Shown here: in pieces, positions 17,656 to 26,890 of the stretch
How positions within the stretch are numbered: the stretch's first letter is position 1
Layout of the letters: every line of letters starts with the position of its first letter
From: Spirochaetaceae bacterium
GTDB lineage: Bacteria; Spirochaetota; Leptospiria; Leptospirales; Leptonemataceae
Reading direction: 5' to 3'
Length of the DNA stretch: 64,000 nucleotides
Assembly (NCBI GenBank): GCA_002730875.1
Contig: PCBI01000016.1
Span: forward strand, 160,633 to 224,632
Program-made: the position numbers and the translations under genes
The notes under the pieces: model-generated
What the model saw: the letters and a program-made list of their open reading frames with translations, nothing else
What the model was told of the DNA's origin: nothing
The model's database searches: none

Positions 17656-18378
17656 ATGGACTGGAACCTACTGGACTACCGATACGAAGAAATGCGAAAC
17701 CTGGCGGATTACATTCGACACAGACGCAGTGATAACCATACGCCCAGATTACTTTTTGTGTGCACTCACAACTCCAGGAGAAGCCAGATCGCCCGCTCTA
17801 TTGCGCCTTTGATTTTTCACAGGCTGGCCCGCCGATTGGATCCTCAGGCCGATAGCCCTTATGTCCAGGCCTACAGCGGAGGGAGCGAAGTTACCAGGGT
17901 TCATCCGAACACGGTGAAGGCTCTGCTTCGAGCCGGATTCGAGCTCAACGAAGGTAATCCTTCCATCGAAAAAAACGATTCCCCTGGAACGGATTCAGAG
18001 GCGCCCGCGAGGGAACCAGACCCCGTTGTGAGCGCCGAAGCCAATGCGAGCTCAGTGCAAAATGGTGGCGGTATGCAGGGGCCCGGCGAAAATCCCATGT
18101 ATCGCCTGCGAGATCCGGAAGGACACTTTCTGGAACTGTTTTCGAAAAAGCTGGATCATCCCATGAATCCCGGCAGCCATTTTGCCGCCATCATGGTATG
18201 CTCCAGCGCAGACGAAGCCTGCCCGGTAGTGTCGGGCGCGGATCTTCGGATTTCCCTACCCTTCGAGGACCCGGGAATAAGCGATGGCCAACCAGGTGCC
18301 GATGCAAGCTACGATGCTGCTATGCAGGCAATTGCCCGGGATCTGTACTGTATATTCAATCTGGCTTTGCGGCCTTAG
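17656..18378 (+). CDS. arsC: Arsenate reductase, thioredoxin-coupled type, with insertion
   Basis: 240 residues, about 100 more than the ~130 of S. aureus pI258 ArsC. The low-molecular-weight phosphatase P-loop is FVCTHNSRRSQ (Cys36-x5-Arg42). The redox pair Cys182 and Cys189 (MVCSSADEACP) has the same seven-residue spacing as Cys82/Cys89 of pI258 ArsC, and FEDP supplies the general acid. Between P-loop and pair lies an acidic, low-complexity insert (~103-147) and a segment resembling a VOC strand (YRLRDPEGHFLELF). AGGAAAAG precedes the ATG. It reduces arsenate to arsenite for export by Acr3. Confidence 0.85.
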   Translation: MDWNLLDYRYEEMRNLADYIRHRRSDNHTPRLLFVCTHNSRRSQIARSIAPLIFHRLARRLDPQADSPYVQAYSGGSEVTRVHPNTVKALLRAGFELNEGNPSIEKNDSPGTDSEAPAREPDPVVSAEANASSVQNGGGMQGPGENPMYRLRDPEGHFLELFSKKLDHPMNPGSHFAAIMVCSSADEACPVVSGADLRISLPFEDPGISDGQPGADASYDAAMQAIARDLYCIFNLALRP

Positions 18379-18454
18379 TGTTACTTGCTGGCGCCTGGGA
18401 GCCTTGCCGGCATTGAAGCAGTTCGTTTGGATTTAGATTGGCGGGGCTTCGTTA

Positions 18455-19780
18455 TCAATACATGTCGTATCTTCGGTAGGTGCATTCCAGCGGGCCGTTA
18501 TAGAGGGTGAGCTTCTTTGAGGGCTTTAAGCCAATCCGTTTCATGGCTTCTTTATTGGAAGAAAGCACCCATACGCTCCAACCCTTGAATGACCTTTTCA
18601 TTGTATCGCCCAGTTCCTTGTAGAAGGCGGCCGCATCTTCCAGACTCATGCGCTCTCCGTACGGCGGGTTGATAATGGCCGTTCCACCGGCCCCGGGCTC
18701 CGCAATAGAAAAGGCATCAGAGAATGCATCTCTGGTTTCGAAAAGAATATGACTGGAAGTCAGGCCCATCGCCTTTCGGTTACTCTTTGCAATTTCCATG
18801 GCCTTCCACGATCGATCGCTTCCGCGAAACAGAGGCGACTGCCCGGGCGCCGACAACCGGCCCTCCTGCGAATCGGCGACGACGATTTTTTCCTCCGTCA
18901 CAGGCTGATCGGTGGCTTCTGATTGTTCGTTCCCTGTCCCGGTCGCATCCGTCAGAGGCGCCGGCGGGTTATCGGGGATGTCTGACCCGGACTGTGAAAA
19001 ACTCTTCTTTAAAAACTCGGTCCACCTGCCTTTTTCCTGCTGGCGGACAGTGCGATGAGTCTTCTCAAAGTAGTTCCTCCAGTTCTCAAAGGCATGGACC
19101 TCCCGGAACACTCCACAGGGAAGATCATACCGAATCATAAAGGCCTCGATGGGCAGAGTACCGGAGCCGCACATGAAATCGTAGAAAGGTTTCTCAGGAT
19201 CAGGTTCGGCGAGCAGAACCATTCCCGCGGCCAGTACCTCGGAAAGGGGAGCTATATCTGCACGAACTCGGTATCCACGCCGGTGCAGCGAACCGCCCGC
19301 CGCATCCAGAGATATTGTGCAATCCTGCTCGTGGATATGTAGATGAATGCGAATATCGGCCTCTTTCAGCGATACGTCCGGGCGCTTTCCTGTCTTTGAC
19401 CGAAACTCATCGCATACCGCATCCTTCAGTTTGAGTGCGGCGTAATGGGAATTGGAAAAGATCCGGGAGTGCACCGCCGAATCCACGGCGATGGTTTTGT
19501 TTACTGCAAAAAGCTCGTTCCAGGAAACGGAACGTCCCAGGTCGTATAGATCTTTCTGATCCGCAATTCGGGTAGAGGCAAGCTGCAAAAGCACCCTTAC
19601 AGCGGTGCGCAGTCGGTAGCAACACCGATACATTAACTCGAAATCGCCGGAAAACAAAACCGCGCCGTGTTGCTTATCCACGTTCTTCGCGCCCAGGGTC
19701 TGAAGCTCCTGGACCAGAACGTCTTCCAGGCCTCTCAGGGTTGTGGCCTTAAGCTTGAGAATGGATTTTGCGCTCACCAT
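18455..19780 (-). CDS. THUMP-domain RNA methyltransferase, RlmL/YcbY-like
   Basis: 441 residues from ATG 19780 (MVSAKSILKLKATTLRGLED); the frame is open 26 codons further. An N-terminal THUMP/ferredoxin-like RNA-binding region (~5-165) precedes a class I methyltransferase with SAM motif FYDFMCGSGTLPIEA and the catalytic NPPYGERM motif, typical of N2-guanine or N6-adenine RNA methylases. Family members modify 23S rRNA (G2445 for RlmL). A low-complexity Pro/Thr/Glu insert (~280-335) splits the catalytic domain. It is convergent with arsC and lies after the fcpA terminator. Confidence 0.85.
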   Translation of the reverse strand: MVSAKSILKLKATTLRGLEDVLVQELQTLGAKNVDKQHGAVLFSGDFELMYRCCYRLRTAVRVLLQLASTRIADQKDLYDLGRSVSWNELFAVNKTIAVDSAVHSRIFSNSHYAALKLKDAVCDEFRSKTGKRPDVSLKEADIRIHLHIHEQDCTISLDAAGGSLHRRGYRVRADIAPLSEVLAAGMVLLAEPDPEKPFYDFMCGSGTLPIEAFMIRYDLPCGVFREVHAFENWRNYFEKTHRTVRQQEKGRWTEFLKKSFSQSGSDIPDNPPAPLTDATGTGNEQSEATDQPVTEEKIVVADSQEGRLSAPGQSPLFRGSDRSWKAMEIAKSNRKAMGLTSSHILFETRDAFSDAFSIAEPGAGGTAIINPPYGERMSLEDAAAFYKELGDTMKRSFKGWSVWVLSSNKEAMKRIGLKPSKKLTLYNGPLECTYRRYDMY

Positions 19781-19909
19781 TGCATGTTTGCCATGGGCCC
19801 GGGCAGGTCCAGAGAATTGCGGGGCCTTTTCGGCGACCCCGGCTAACGCAGATATCAAAGGCAGTCTTCCAGAAATTAAAGGAATGCCAGATAGGGGACG
19901 GTTAAGGGC

Positions 19910-19941
19910 AAAAAAGAAAAAGACGGACCCATTCGGATCCG
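19910..19941 (-). terminator. Rho-independent terminator of fcpA
   Basis: On the minus strand a 7-bp stem CGGATCC/GGGTCCG (one T-G pair) with loop GAAT is followed by a T-rich run (TCTTTTTCTTTTTTG). It lies about 100 bp after the fcpA stop and before the methyltransferase gene, which separates the two transcripts. It is the only classical hairpin-plus-U-tract terminator noticed in the window. Confidence 0.8.
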
Positions 19942-19978
19942 CCTTCGCTGTAAGGCCTTTAGCAGTCGCCTATGACAG

Positions 19979-20011
19979 GGTGGAAACCGGAGGCCAGAAC
20001 CGGCTTCCACC
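19979..20011. repeat. Inverted repeat downstream of fcpA
   Basis: Arms GGTGGAAaCCGG and CCGGcTTCCACC pair over 11 of 12 positions around a 9-base loop. It lies between the fcpA stop and the terminator at 19910-19941 and may stabilise the 3' end of an abundant transcript. Function is inferred. Confidence 0.5.
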
Positions 20012-20042
20012 TTATTGTGCAGTCAGGTGCGATACCGCCGAA

Positions 20043-20927
20043 TCAAGGCATTACTGAGATGATCTCATCGCGGTTTACAAGGTTTACAACATGCTTGTAT
20101 TCCGCACTGGTCTTGCCATATTTCAATTCAGCTGCACGCAGCAGGTGCACATTCTTTTTGTATCGGAACCGGAACATTTGGTCTTCTGTTCCCATTCCAT
20201 ACTTCTTGATCATGTTCTCCTGGAACGCATAGCACTGAGACAGATACTTGTGCGCAGGATACTCTTTTTCGTTCTCGTCAATCTCAAGATATAGCTCGAG
20301 AATTGGGATCGACTGCGGCAGATTGCCCAGGTCATACTGATACATTACCCAGTTACGATATACTGCGGAGATCAATCTCTTGAACGCTTGCTGCTCACGC
20401 AGGTTGGGGTTGCGAATCTCATCCATGTGGTTGATGGCTCGCGTGAAATAGGTTACCGCTTCCAGTTTGGCCTTGCGCTTCATGCGATTGATCTTTCGCT
20501 CTTCTTGCGCCTTGCGGTCGATTACCTGCCAGTACCATTTCTCGTTCAGGTGTTTGGCTTCTTCTTGCTGCTTGCGAAAAAGCTCTACTTCATCACGCAT
20601 CTTGATGATAGTATTCACACCGGACTGATACATGGACAGGGCCAGTCTGTATTTATTGTTTGCAAAAGCTTTAGAAAGTTGATGCAACTCGGAGAAAGCA
20701 GGATCGTAATCACGATAGTCCGCATTTTTCCAGAGCTCTTCTGCTCTCAGGTTTCGATCCCGAATTTCTTTCTCTGCATCAGAAAGCTGAGTTTCGTCAA
20801 CTTCCTCGGATACCAGCTCGCCCGGGGTGGGTTCCAGAGGAGTGGGGTTGGCCGGATTTGTAGGTTCCTCGCCGTATACTGAGCTTACTACAAATACCAG
20901 GGATAAAAGCAATGCTGCTTTCTTCAT
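20043..20927 (-). CDS. fcpA: Flagellar-coiling protein FcpA homologue
   Basis: 294 residues from ATG 20927, preceded by AAGGTG; a signal peptide follows ([19 protein letters not shown]). The mature protein is helical and charged, with the blocks [52 protein letters not shown] and [16 protein letters not shown] that I recognise from leptospiral FcpA, a flagellar sheath protein needed for the coiled filament and normal motility. The protein is known only from Leptospirales. The gene is monocistronic with its own terminator, as expected for a highly expressed structural protein. Residue-level identity is from memory, not alignment. Confidence 0.82.
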   Translation of the reverse strand: MKKAALLLSLVFVVSSVYGEEPTNPANPTPLEPTPGELVSEEVDETQLSDAEKEIRDRNLRAEELWKNADYRDYDPAFSELHQLSKAFANNKYRLALSMYQSGVNTIIKMRDEVELFRKQQEEAKHLNEKWYWQVIDRKAQEERKINRMKRKAKLEAVTYFTRAINHMDEIRNPNLREQQAFKRLISAVYRNWVMYQYDLGNLPQSIPILELYLEIDENEKEYPAHKYLSQCYAFQENMIKKYGMGTEDQMFRFRYKKNVHLLRAAELKYGKTSAEYKHVVNLVNRDEIISVMP

Positions 20928-21031
20928 ATCTCGCACCTTACCTGTCATTGTTTTTGGATTCCTTCCTGCCATATTGCCATTTCGATGCCCGAAATTGCCG
21001 CACGGCCGGATTTTCCTCCGTTCACGGTATT

Positions 21032-21039
21032 CTATCGGG
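21032..21039 (-). promoter_or_regulatory. Possible FliA-like -10 element upstream of fcpA
   Basis: On the minus strand CCCGATAG lies 105-112 bases upstream of the fcpA ATG and resembles the GCCGATAA -10 box of flagellar sigma-28 promoters; a -35 match is poor. An alternative vegetative reading is TTGATT with TAGAAT 19 bases later. Either is tentative. Confidence 0.25.
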
Positions 21040-21130
21040 ATTTTATGGGCGCAAATCAACGGTAGCAGATAAATATTTCCGGGGAATTCATTTTTTTCTT
21101 TTGCTCATAGGAGCCTTTTGAATCCCCTTT

Positions 21131-22045
21131 ATGTCAGATATGACGGCCCCGGATCCAGGAAAAAAGAAAGAAAATGGAGCGGCAAGCCTTAGAAGCCGCC
21201 TGCAGGCCCATGCCCCCCGGTACGGCGTGGAAGGATGCCCTGTCTGCCAGGGCCTGGGCATAGTCTTCGATCCCCAGGCCGGCAAAATGGGCGCCTATGA
21301 GCTCTGTCAGTGTAACAAGAAACGTTGCCAGTGCGGCGGACAGGCTCCCTTTATGTATTTCGATGAGTCCCACAATGCCATGGTACCCTGCCCGGCCCGG
21401 GAAGCCTATCTGGCTCTGGAGCGGATCATTCGACTGAATCGAAATTCCGGGGTGCCGGCCCGATTCCAGAATCGATTCCTGGATACCCTGGATACGAAGG
21501 ATCCGGGCATCAGCCTGCTCATTGCCATGGATCATGCCGTGGAAATCATCTACCAGTACGGAAGAAGAAAGGACCCGGATGCCCCTGACATTCAGGGCCT
21601 CTACCTTTACGGCTCCACCGGCACCGGAAAAACCCACATTGCCTGCACCATCGTAAATGAGCTCATTCGTCTCTATCAGGTGGAAGCTCATTATGCCAAG
21701 ATCAGCCGGGACATTTTGAACCGGATACGGGAGTCTTTCAATACCTCCAGCGATTCCTACGGCATGGGTGGCCGGATTGAAAAGGAACTGGCATCCTACG
21801 AGGCGCTGGTCATCGACGATTTCGGAGTTCACCGGGAAAGCCCCTGGGTGAACTCGACTTTGTACGATCTAATCGACAGCCGTTATGAAAAGAATCTACT
21901 CACGATCCTGACCTCCAATGAGCCCATGGATTCCTGGAAAGATCTGTTCGGCGGCCGGGTATACTCCCGGCTCAAGCAGGTATGTATTGAGATCCATCTG
22001 GATGGCGAGGATTACCGCCTGCGGGAGAGCCGCTCTATCTCATGA
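21131..22045 (+). CDS. DnaC/DnaI-like AAA+ ATPase with zinc-finger-like N-terminus
   Basis: 304 residues. Cysteine-rich N-terminal motifs (GCPVCQGLGIV and LCQCNKKRCQCGG, ~35-70) suggest a zinc-binding domain. The AAA+ core has Walker A YGSTGTGKTH (~157), Walker B ALVIDDFG, and a sensor-like ILTSNEP. This is the layout of helicase loaders such as B. subtilis DnaI, which place the replicative helicase; a transposon IstB-type ATPase is the alternative, but no transposase is near. It starts a three-gene operon and overlaps folK by 4 bp (ATGA). Confidence 0.82.
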   Translation: MSDMTAPDPGKKKENGAASLRSRLQAHAPRYGVEGCPVCQGLGIVFDPQAGKMGAYELCQCNKKRCQCGGQAPFMYFDESHNAMVPCPAREAYLALERIIRLNRNSGVPARFQNRFLDTLDTKDPGISLLIAMDHAVEIIYQYGRRKDPDAPDIQGLYLYGSTGTGKTHIACTIVNELIRLYQVEAHYAKISRDILNRIRESFNTSSDSYGMGGRIEKELASYEALVIDDFGVHRESPWVNSTLYDLIDSRYEKNLLTILTSNEPMDSWKDLFGGRVYSRLKQVCIEIHLDGEDYRLRESRSIS

Positions 22046-22503
22046 GCCCGGATCGACAATGGGTAGAATGCTACCTCTCACTGGGCAGCAATATGGGCAA
22101 GCGTCGGGCTCACCTGGCCCATGCGGATTATCTCATCACCCATAATCCGAAAATCGACATACTGGACCGCTCGCAGATATTGGATAATCCCCCGCTGCTG
22201 ATCGAAGACCAGCCTGCATTCCTTAACCAGGTTTTTCGGGTGCGAACCCTGCTGGGACCTTATGAGCTGCTGGATACACTCAAAGAATACGAAGCGGCCA
22301 TTGGAAGAGTCAAAAGGATTCGATTCGGTCCCCGGGAAATTGATCTGGATATCCTGACCTACGGAGAACTGCGGCTGGACTCGGACCGATTAACCATCCC
22401 CCATCCTGGACTTCGGGACCGGGAGTACCTGCGTATTCTACTTGCGGAATTTAACACAACGCCGGAGAATCTGCTGAATCGGGCAACAAGGAGCGAGATT
22501 TGA
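22042..22503 (+). CDS. folK: 2-amino-4-hydroxy-6-hydroxymethyldihydropteridine diphosphokinase
   Basis: 153 residues, standard size. HPPK transfers pyrophosphate from ATP to the pterin in folate synthesis. Motifs: YLSLGSNMGKRRAHL at the start, FLNQVFRVRT, RFGPREIDLDIL with the two Mg-binding aspartates, and IPHPGLRDREYL. The start ATG overlaps the upstream ATPase stop, and its stop overlaps the TTG start of the acyltransferase gene, so all three are translationally coupled. Confidence 0.95.
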   Translation: MSPDRQWVECYLSLGSNMGKRRAHLAHADYLITHNPKIDILDRSQILDNPPLLIEDQPAFLNQVFRVRTLLGPYELLDTLKEYEAAIGRVKRIRFGPREIDLDILTYGELRLDSDRLTIPHPGLRDREYLRILLAEFNTTPENLLNRATRSEI

Positions 22504-24110
22504 GAATTCCAGTGCTGGGAAAACTGTTCGGCCGCAAGAAAGAAGGCTACTCCTATCGAGTATACAGGAGTATTCATTCCCATCGACGCAAGGCGGGGAT
22601 TTTCTATTTTCCCTTTCGCTGGTTGTTTCGCACTGCGGCCCGAATTCAGCATTCCGAGATCGATGTCATCGGCCTGGAAAACATTCCGCCGGACGGATCC
22701 GTCCTTCTGGTAGGCAATCATCCCAACTCATTTCTGGACTATTTTAATCTGTTAACTGTGGTTAGGCATCCCATCGCCACCGCCGCCAAAGATACCCTTA
22801 CAAAAGTACCTGTTTTTGGTCCTCTTATGCGGGACCATGCGCTGTTTATTCCAATTGCGCGCAAGCAGGACCAGTCGCTGACAAAGGTGTCCGAAGAAGA
22901 GCGCAAGCAGGCAAATGACCAGTCCATTCAGGTTCTGGTGGACCATCTTGTGGACGGTCGACTGTTCAATATATATGCGGAAGGTCGCTCCACCGATTCA
23001 CGGAAGCTAAACAAGATCAAGTTGGGTTTCATGTTCGCGGTAATCCAGGCAGAAAAGCAATTTAACTTTCGCCTGAATCTGAAGATCGTTCCTTACGGTT
23101 ACTACTACGATCGAATCAACAAGTTCCAGAGCTCGGTTTGTCTGATCTTTGGAAAGCCATTTCGCATTCGCGACCTGGTGGATTTACCGGAAGACTACAT
23201 GTCGCAAAGCGAATCCAGACGCAATGATCTGGAAAAGCGTATCATGGTCGAAGGCAAGCGCCGACTGGAATCAGAAATCAACGATCTAATCATCTCCATC
23301 AATGATTTGAGCTTGATCGACATTATCGATGAGGCCACCGCCCTGCTCATTCTAACTCCGGTTAAGTACATGAATTCCTTTGGAAATATAAAGGAGAAGT
23401 ACCGGTTAAGCAAAAATCTTTCGGACAAGTTTCAACTGGCCGCTAAATCCGACGAAGGGCGGAAGCGTCTGGAGACTCTGAAGGATACCATTCGCGCCTA
23501 CCGAAAGAAGCTCAAGTCCGCCAACCTCAGGGATGCCGTTGTAAGACGAGAAAAATCCAAGTCTGCGCTGGGCTTTGGACTATTGAGCCTGCTACAGGGC
23601 ATTCTGCTTCTACCTCTGATCATTCCAGGCTACATCACCAGCTTTCTGCCCCGCCGCATCGCCGGACTCAGCCGAAAGTACATCATCGATATCAAGAAGA
23701 TGCCACGTGTGGACGGAGACGAAAAGGCAGTGCTGGGAGCCTTCTTTACTTCCGTTCTGAACTACCCGGCGCTGGCCGGGTTGACCTACTGGGCCCTGAC
23801 CAGGTTCGCCTGGCCTCCCCTGTCGCAATGGGCCGCGCAGTGGCCGGAGCAAGCCTTTCCGGCAGGAACCATAAGCTATCTACTGGGTAGTCATCCGCAA
23901 CTCACGGCGGTTTTGATTTCCATTCTGGCATTTTTCTTTTTGATCTGGCTCTGGGGCTTCTCGGTGCGACGAGGGCGTCGGTTCAGAACCGGTCTGCGCT
24001 GGTTTGGAGATATGATTACCTCTGTCTTCCGGGAAAAGAAGCTGGAGCCCTTTCGGGAATTGCGATATCAGATCATCGATGAGATCGATGGTATAATGGA
24101 AGACTATTAG
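22500..24110 (+). CDS. PlsC-type acyltransferase with membrane C-terminus
   Basis: 536 residues from a TTG start supported by AAGGAG seven bases upstream and by overlap with the folK stop. The acyltransferase motifs are VGNHPNSFLDYFNLL (NHx4D, ~77) and FNIYAEGRSTDSRKLNKIKLG (motif III). Two long hydrophobic stretches (~355-380, ~405-425 and ~445-485) follow, more than in a simple 1-acylglycerol-3-phosphate acyltransferase. A role in phospholipid or lipid A-associated acylation at the inner membrane is likely; acyl donor and acceptor are not clear. The 159 bp to hisS hold only two GAGGCTCCG copies 15 bp apart. Confidence 0.87.
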   Translation: MRIPVLGKLFGRKKEGYSYRVYRSIHSHRRKAGIFYFPFRWLFRTAARIQHSEIDVIGLENIPPDGSVLLVGNHPNSFLDYFNLLTVVRHPIATAAKDTLTKVPVFGPLMRDHALFIPIARKQDQSLTKVSEEERKQANDQSIQVLVDHLVDGRLFNIYAEGRSTDSRKLNKIKLGFMFAVIQAEKQFNFRLNLKIVPYGYYYDRINKFQSSVCLIFGKPFRIRDLVDLPEDYMSQSESRRNDLEKRIMVEGKRRLESEINDLIISINDLSLIDIIDEATALLILTPVKYMNSFGNIKEKYRLSKNLSDKFQLAAKSDEGRKRLETLKDTIRAYRKKLKSANLRDAVVRREKSKSALGFGLLSLLQGILLLPLIIPGYITSFLPRRIAGLSRKYIIDIKKMPRVDGDEKAVLGAFFTSVLNYPALAGLTYWALTRFAWPPLSQWAAQWPEQAFPAGTISYLLGSHPQLTAVLISILAFFFLIWLWGFSVRRGRRFRTGLRWFGDMITSVFREKKLEPFRELRYQIIDEIDGIMEDY

Positions 24111-24269
24111 AGTCCGAAGGCGCCCGGAAAGCCTTCCCCGCCCCCCAGGTCGGCCACAGCACGGCCTACCGTCTGGTGATGACCTGAAGCGAGCGGTCTT
24201 TTGTCGGGCCCGTGCTCTGAGGCTCCGGAATCCGAGGCTCCGAAGGGCAAATAGGCGTTTCTTATCCCC

Positions 24270-25556
24270 TTAGATCCCGGCAAGCGCCGATGAATCCAGA
24301 TCGGACACCGAAACATCCTTCTGCTCGCCGGTCTTTAGATTCTTAATACGAATGGCATCGTTTGCCAGTTCTTCCGGGCCCATTACACCGGCATGGCTGT
24401 GCCCCTTTTTCTCGGCCAGATCGAATTGCTTGCCGAGCTTGCGGTTACCGTCCAGGGCAAGCTCCACCTGGATTCCGGCTGACCGAAGCCTGGCCGCCAC
24501 CTTTTCTGTATCCCGGGCCAAATCCTCGGAAAACATGGTGAGAAAAAGCGAGCTCTTTTCGTTCAGCGCGGGTCTCAGGTTATGCACCTCCAGAAAATCC
24601 TGAAGGGTAACGTCACCCATTCCAAAGCCAACGGCCGGTATGGTTTCCTTGCCGAACTGAGAAAGCAGCTTATCGTAGCGACCGCCGCCAAACAAAGCCC
24701 GCGCATTGGATGGATCGGTGTCGTTCATTTCGAAAACAAGGCCGGTGTAGTAATCGAAGCCGCGCACAATGCCGGGATCAAACTTGAACGACTCTACGGA
24801 TACGTGCTCCGACAGCCGGTCGCGAATCTCCCGCAGATACTCCAGAATGGGGTTTCCATCGGCCTTTTCCAGGGAAAGCTCGTAAAACGTCTCTACCCGC
24901 TGAACCAGATCCTTCTTCTGCCATTGGCCGCCCAGATCGTCCACCGTCTTGCGAAAGTCTTCCGGATTCAGCTTCTCCTTCTTGTCCAGGATTCGCCCCA
25001 GTTCGCGGAGCTGGTCCCCGTTCAGCTCGGAAAAGCTGTGGTCCAGAAGCCGGCGATCGCTAAAGCGCAGCACATAGTCGGTAGGCGCCGCGCCGTATTC
25101 CTTCATAATGTCGCATGCCAGGGCCAGAACTTCCACATCGCCGGAAATGGCATCGGATCCCAGCAAATCTACATTAAGTTGATAGAACTCCCGCAATCGA
25201 CCGCGACCGGGCCTTTCGTAGCGCATGAAGTTGGCGATGGAAAACCAGCGAAGAGGCAGTATATATTGCTGGGGTCGGCTGCTCACCATACGAGCAAGCG
25301 TGGGAGTCATCTCGGGTCTGATGGCGACCTTCCGTTCGCCTCGGTCGGTGAAGATATAGAGCTGTTCGCTTACGATTTCTTCTGAGGACTTGCGTAAATA
25401 GAGATCCAGGTACTCGAGCACGGGGGCCCCATATTCCCGGTAGCCGAACCTTTCGCACACCGATCGCTGTTTTTGCGCCATCCAGTTGCGAAAGTCCATA
25501 TCGTCTGGATAAAAGTCTCTTGTTCCTGGATAGGCCTTCAGCCCTGGATTTGCCAT
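24270..25556 (-). CDS. hisS: Histidyl-tRNA synthetase
   Basis: 428 residues. Class II synthetase charging tRNA-His. Motif 2 is seen in RYERPGRGRLREFYQLNVDLLGSD, the histidine-specific motif in VRGFDYYTGLVFEM, and motif 3 in AVGFGMGDVTLQDFL; an anticodon-binding domain fills ~330-428. The complete C-terminal domain argues against HisZ. The 229 bp upstream contain no recognisable gene and end at the PilZ-like gene. Confidence 0.95.
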   Translation of the reverse strand: MANPGLKAYPGTRDFYPDDMDFRNWMAQKQRSVCERFGYREYGAPVLEYLDLYLRKSSEEIVSEQLYIFTDRGERKVAIRPEMTPTLARMVSSRPQQYILPLRWFSIANFMRYERPGRGRLREFYQLNVDLLGSDAISGDVEVLALACDIMKEYGAAPTDYVLRFSDRRLLDHSFSELNGDQLRELGRILDKKEKLNPEDFRKTVDDLGGQWQKKDLVQRVETFYELSLEKADGNPILEYLREIRDRLSEHVSVESFKFDPGIVRGFDYYTGLVFEMNDTDPSNARALFGGGRYDKLLSQFGKETIPAVGFGMGDVTLQDFLEVHNLRPALNEKSSLFLTMFSEDLARDTEKVAARLRSAGIQVELALDGNRKLGKQFDLAEKKGHSHAGVMGPEELANDAIRIKNLKTGEQKDVSVSDLDSSALAGI

Positions 25557-25785
25557 GAATTCCTCGTTAAGATGAATTGATCTTTCTGCTGCAGGCGAAA
25601 TGATTTTCTGGCCAGGTATATCCGCACCCGGCTCGCTTCATGCACCGGCCTCGGGCTTTGAACCTGACGGCGCGGAATCATCAAAGAAATCTGTTGCGGG
25701 TCGCACCTGCGAAGGCGGCTGGCACAGGCCCAGCACGGAAACCGGATACTGACGAAGCCCTGCCAGAAATCGTCAGACGGTCTCT

Positions 25786-26874
25786 CTAGCCGGCCAACAT
25801 CTGCAGAAGCGACTTCAGACGATCCTTGCTTCCTTTGCGGAAGTCGGTATGCCCCAGTCCCTGAAAATCCAGACCTGCCAGAACCTGCTCACCTTCGTCT
25901 CCGGAAATAGGCGGCATTTCTTCCATGTGCCGAATGGCGCCATGGAGTCGAAGGGGAGCCTGCATCTTAAAAATCAGATCAAACGTTATCCATTTCCTGA
26001 GAGGTGCGTATTTTTTCAAGTCCTCATTTGTGAACAGGATGGCAATTCCGCCCTCGGAAATATTGATTACCTTTTGCTTGTCTTTGATGACAAAGGTATT
26101 TGCATCAATGATCCGCTTCACCATGTCTTCGGCGGCCTTGGCCAGCTCCTGCTGCCCCACCGAATCCAGTTCTTCTGGCACCACCATATAGGCCAGATTG
26201 ACCTTGCCGCCGGTTTCCGATTCATATACCACGGGCTGGGCAAAACCGGGACCGGTGGGCGTAGGCACTGACTGACCATCATGGTCGGAGAAGTCTTTCA
26301 AGTAGGCCGGAAATTTAGGTTCGTAGGGCGCATATATCTTCAGACCTTTGAACCGGGCGCCCAGACGCTTCTCAAACTCGGTGAAAATCACCTGGTTTGT
26401 TATCTGTAGCTTGGTGTTGTTCGGAGCGATTTCGTTCTTGCTTACCCGGAAATTGGTGACGTAGGCGGTCTCGTCGTTAACCGGGATGCGGGGAAACGCC
26501 CGCATGGCCTTGCCAATACGGACTTCCACAGGTCGCGCTTTCAAGTGACCTGGCTCCAGAATCTCATCCACCTGGAAGTCTAACTCAATCTGACGATTCA
26601 GTGTAAGATAGAGAGTGAAGTTGCCTTCGATGGGGATGTTCGGAGCATAATAGAAGGTGACAACGCCGTTCTCCGAGGGCTCACGGCTGAATTCTGCCGG
26701 AGGCACCGAATGCTTCAAAAACAGCGCCCGACCCTCCAGTTTGTTGTCCAGGAGGTAGAGTAGCTTGGTTGGATCTCGGAGTACTTCCCAGTCCCTTTTT
26801 CCGTTTACGATTACTTTCATTGCCCCGGTACCCGCCTGATCGTTCTCCGGGCTGGCGTTCTCCATTGTGCTCAT
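25786..26874 (-). CDS. PilZ-like / DUF1577-type protein, possible c-di-GMP effector
   Basis: 362 residues, no signal peptide. The C-terminal third has a PilZ-like core (KQKVINISEGGIAILFTNEDL and LRLHGAIRHMEEM), but a clear RxxxR motif is not seen; the N-terminal part is beta-rich (FYYAPNIPIEGNFTLYLTLN). The outline matches proteins of leptospiral family DUF1577 as I recall them. A cyclic-di-GMP-linked role is plausible given the GGDEF gene in this window. It lies 17 bp after the OmpA-like gene and is probably co-transcribed with it. Confidence 0.65.
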   Translation of the reverse strand: MSTMENASPENDQAGTGAMKVIVNGKRDWEVLRDPTKLLYLLDNKLEGRALFLKHSVPPAEFSREPSENGVVTFYYAPNIPIEGNFTLYLTLNRQIELDFQVDEILEPGHLKARPVEVRIGKAMRAFPRIPVNDETAYVTNFRVSKNEIAPNNTKLQITNQVIFTEFEKRLGARFKGLKIYAPYEPKFPAYLKDFSDHDGQSVPTPTGPGFAQPVVYESETGGKVNLAYMVVPEELDSVGQQELAKAAEDMVKRIIDANTFVIKDKQKVINISEGGIAILFTNEDLKKYAPLRKWITFDLIFKMQAPLRLHGAIRHMEEMPPISGDEGEQVLAGLDFQGLGHTDFRKGSKDRLKSLLQMLAG

Positions 26875-26890
26875 TGCTACTCCCGGATGA

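Noticed and set aside
21131..22045. IstB-type transposition helper for the DnaC-like ATPase
   Set aside because: No IstA transposase or terminal inverted repeats nearby, and the gene is coupled to folK; a helicase-loader role fits better.
24181..24236. GAGGCTCCG direct repeat before hisS as a regulatory site
   Set aside because: Only two 9-bp copies 15 bp apart downstream of both convergent genes, where a regulatory site would have no promoter to act on.
24582..25385. 267-codon frame antisense to hisS
   Set aside because: Entirely inside the strongly conserved hisS gene on the other strand and without own signals.
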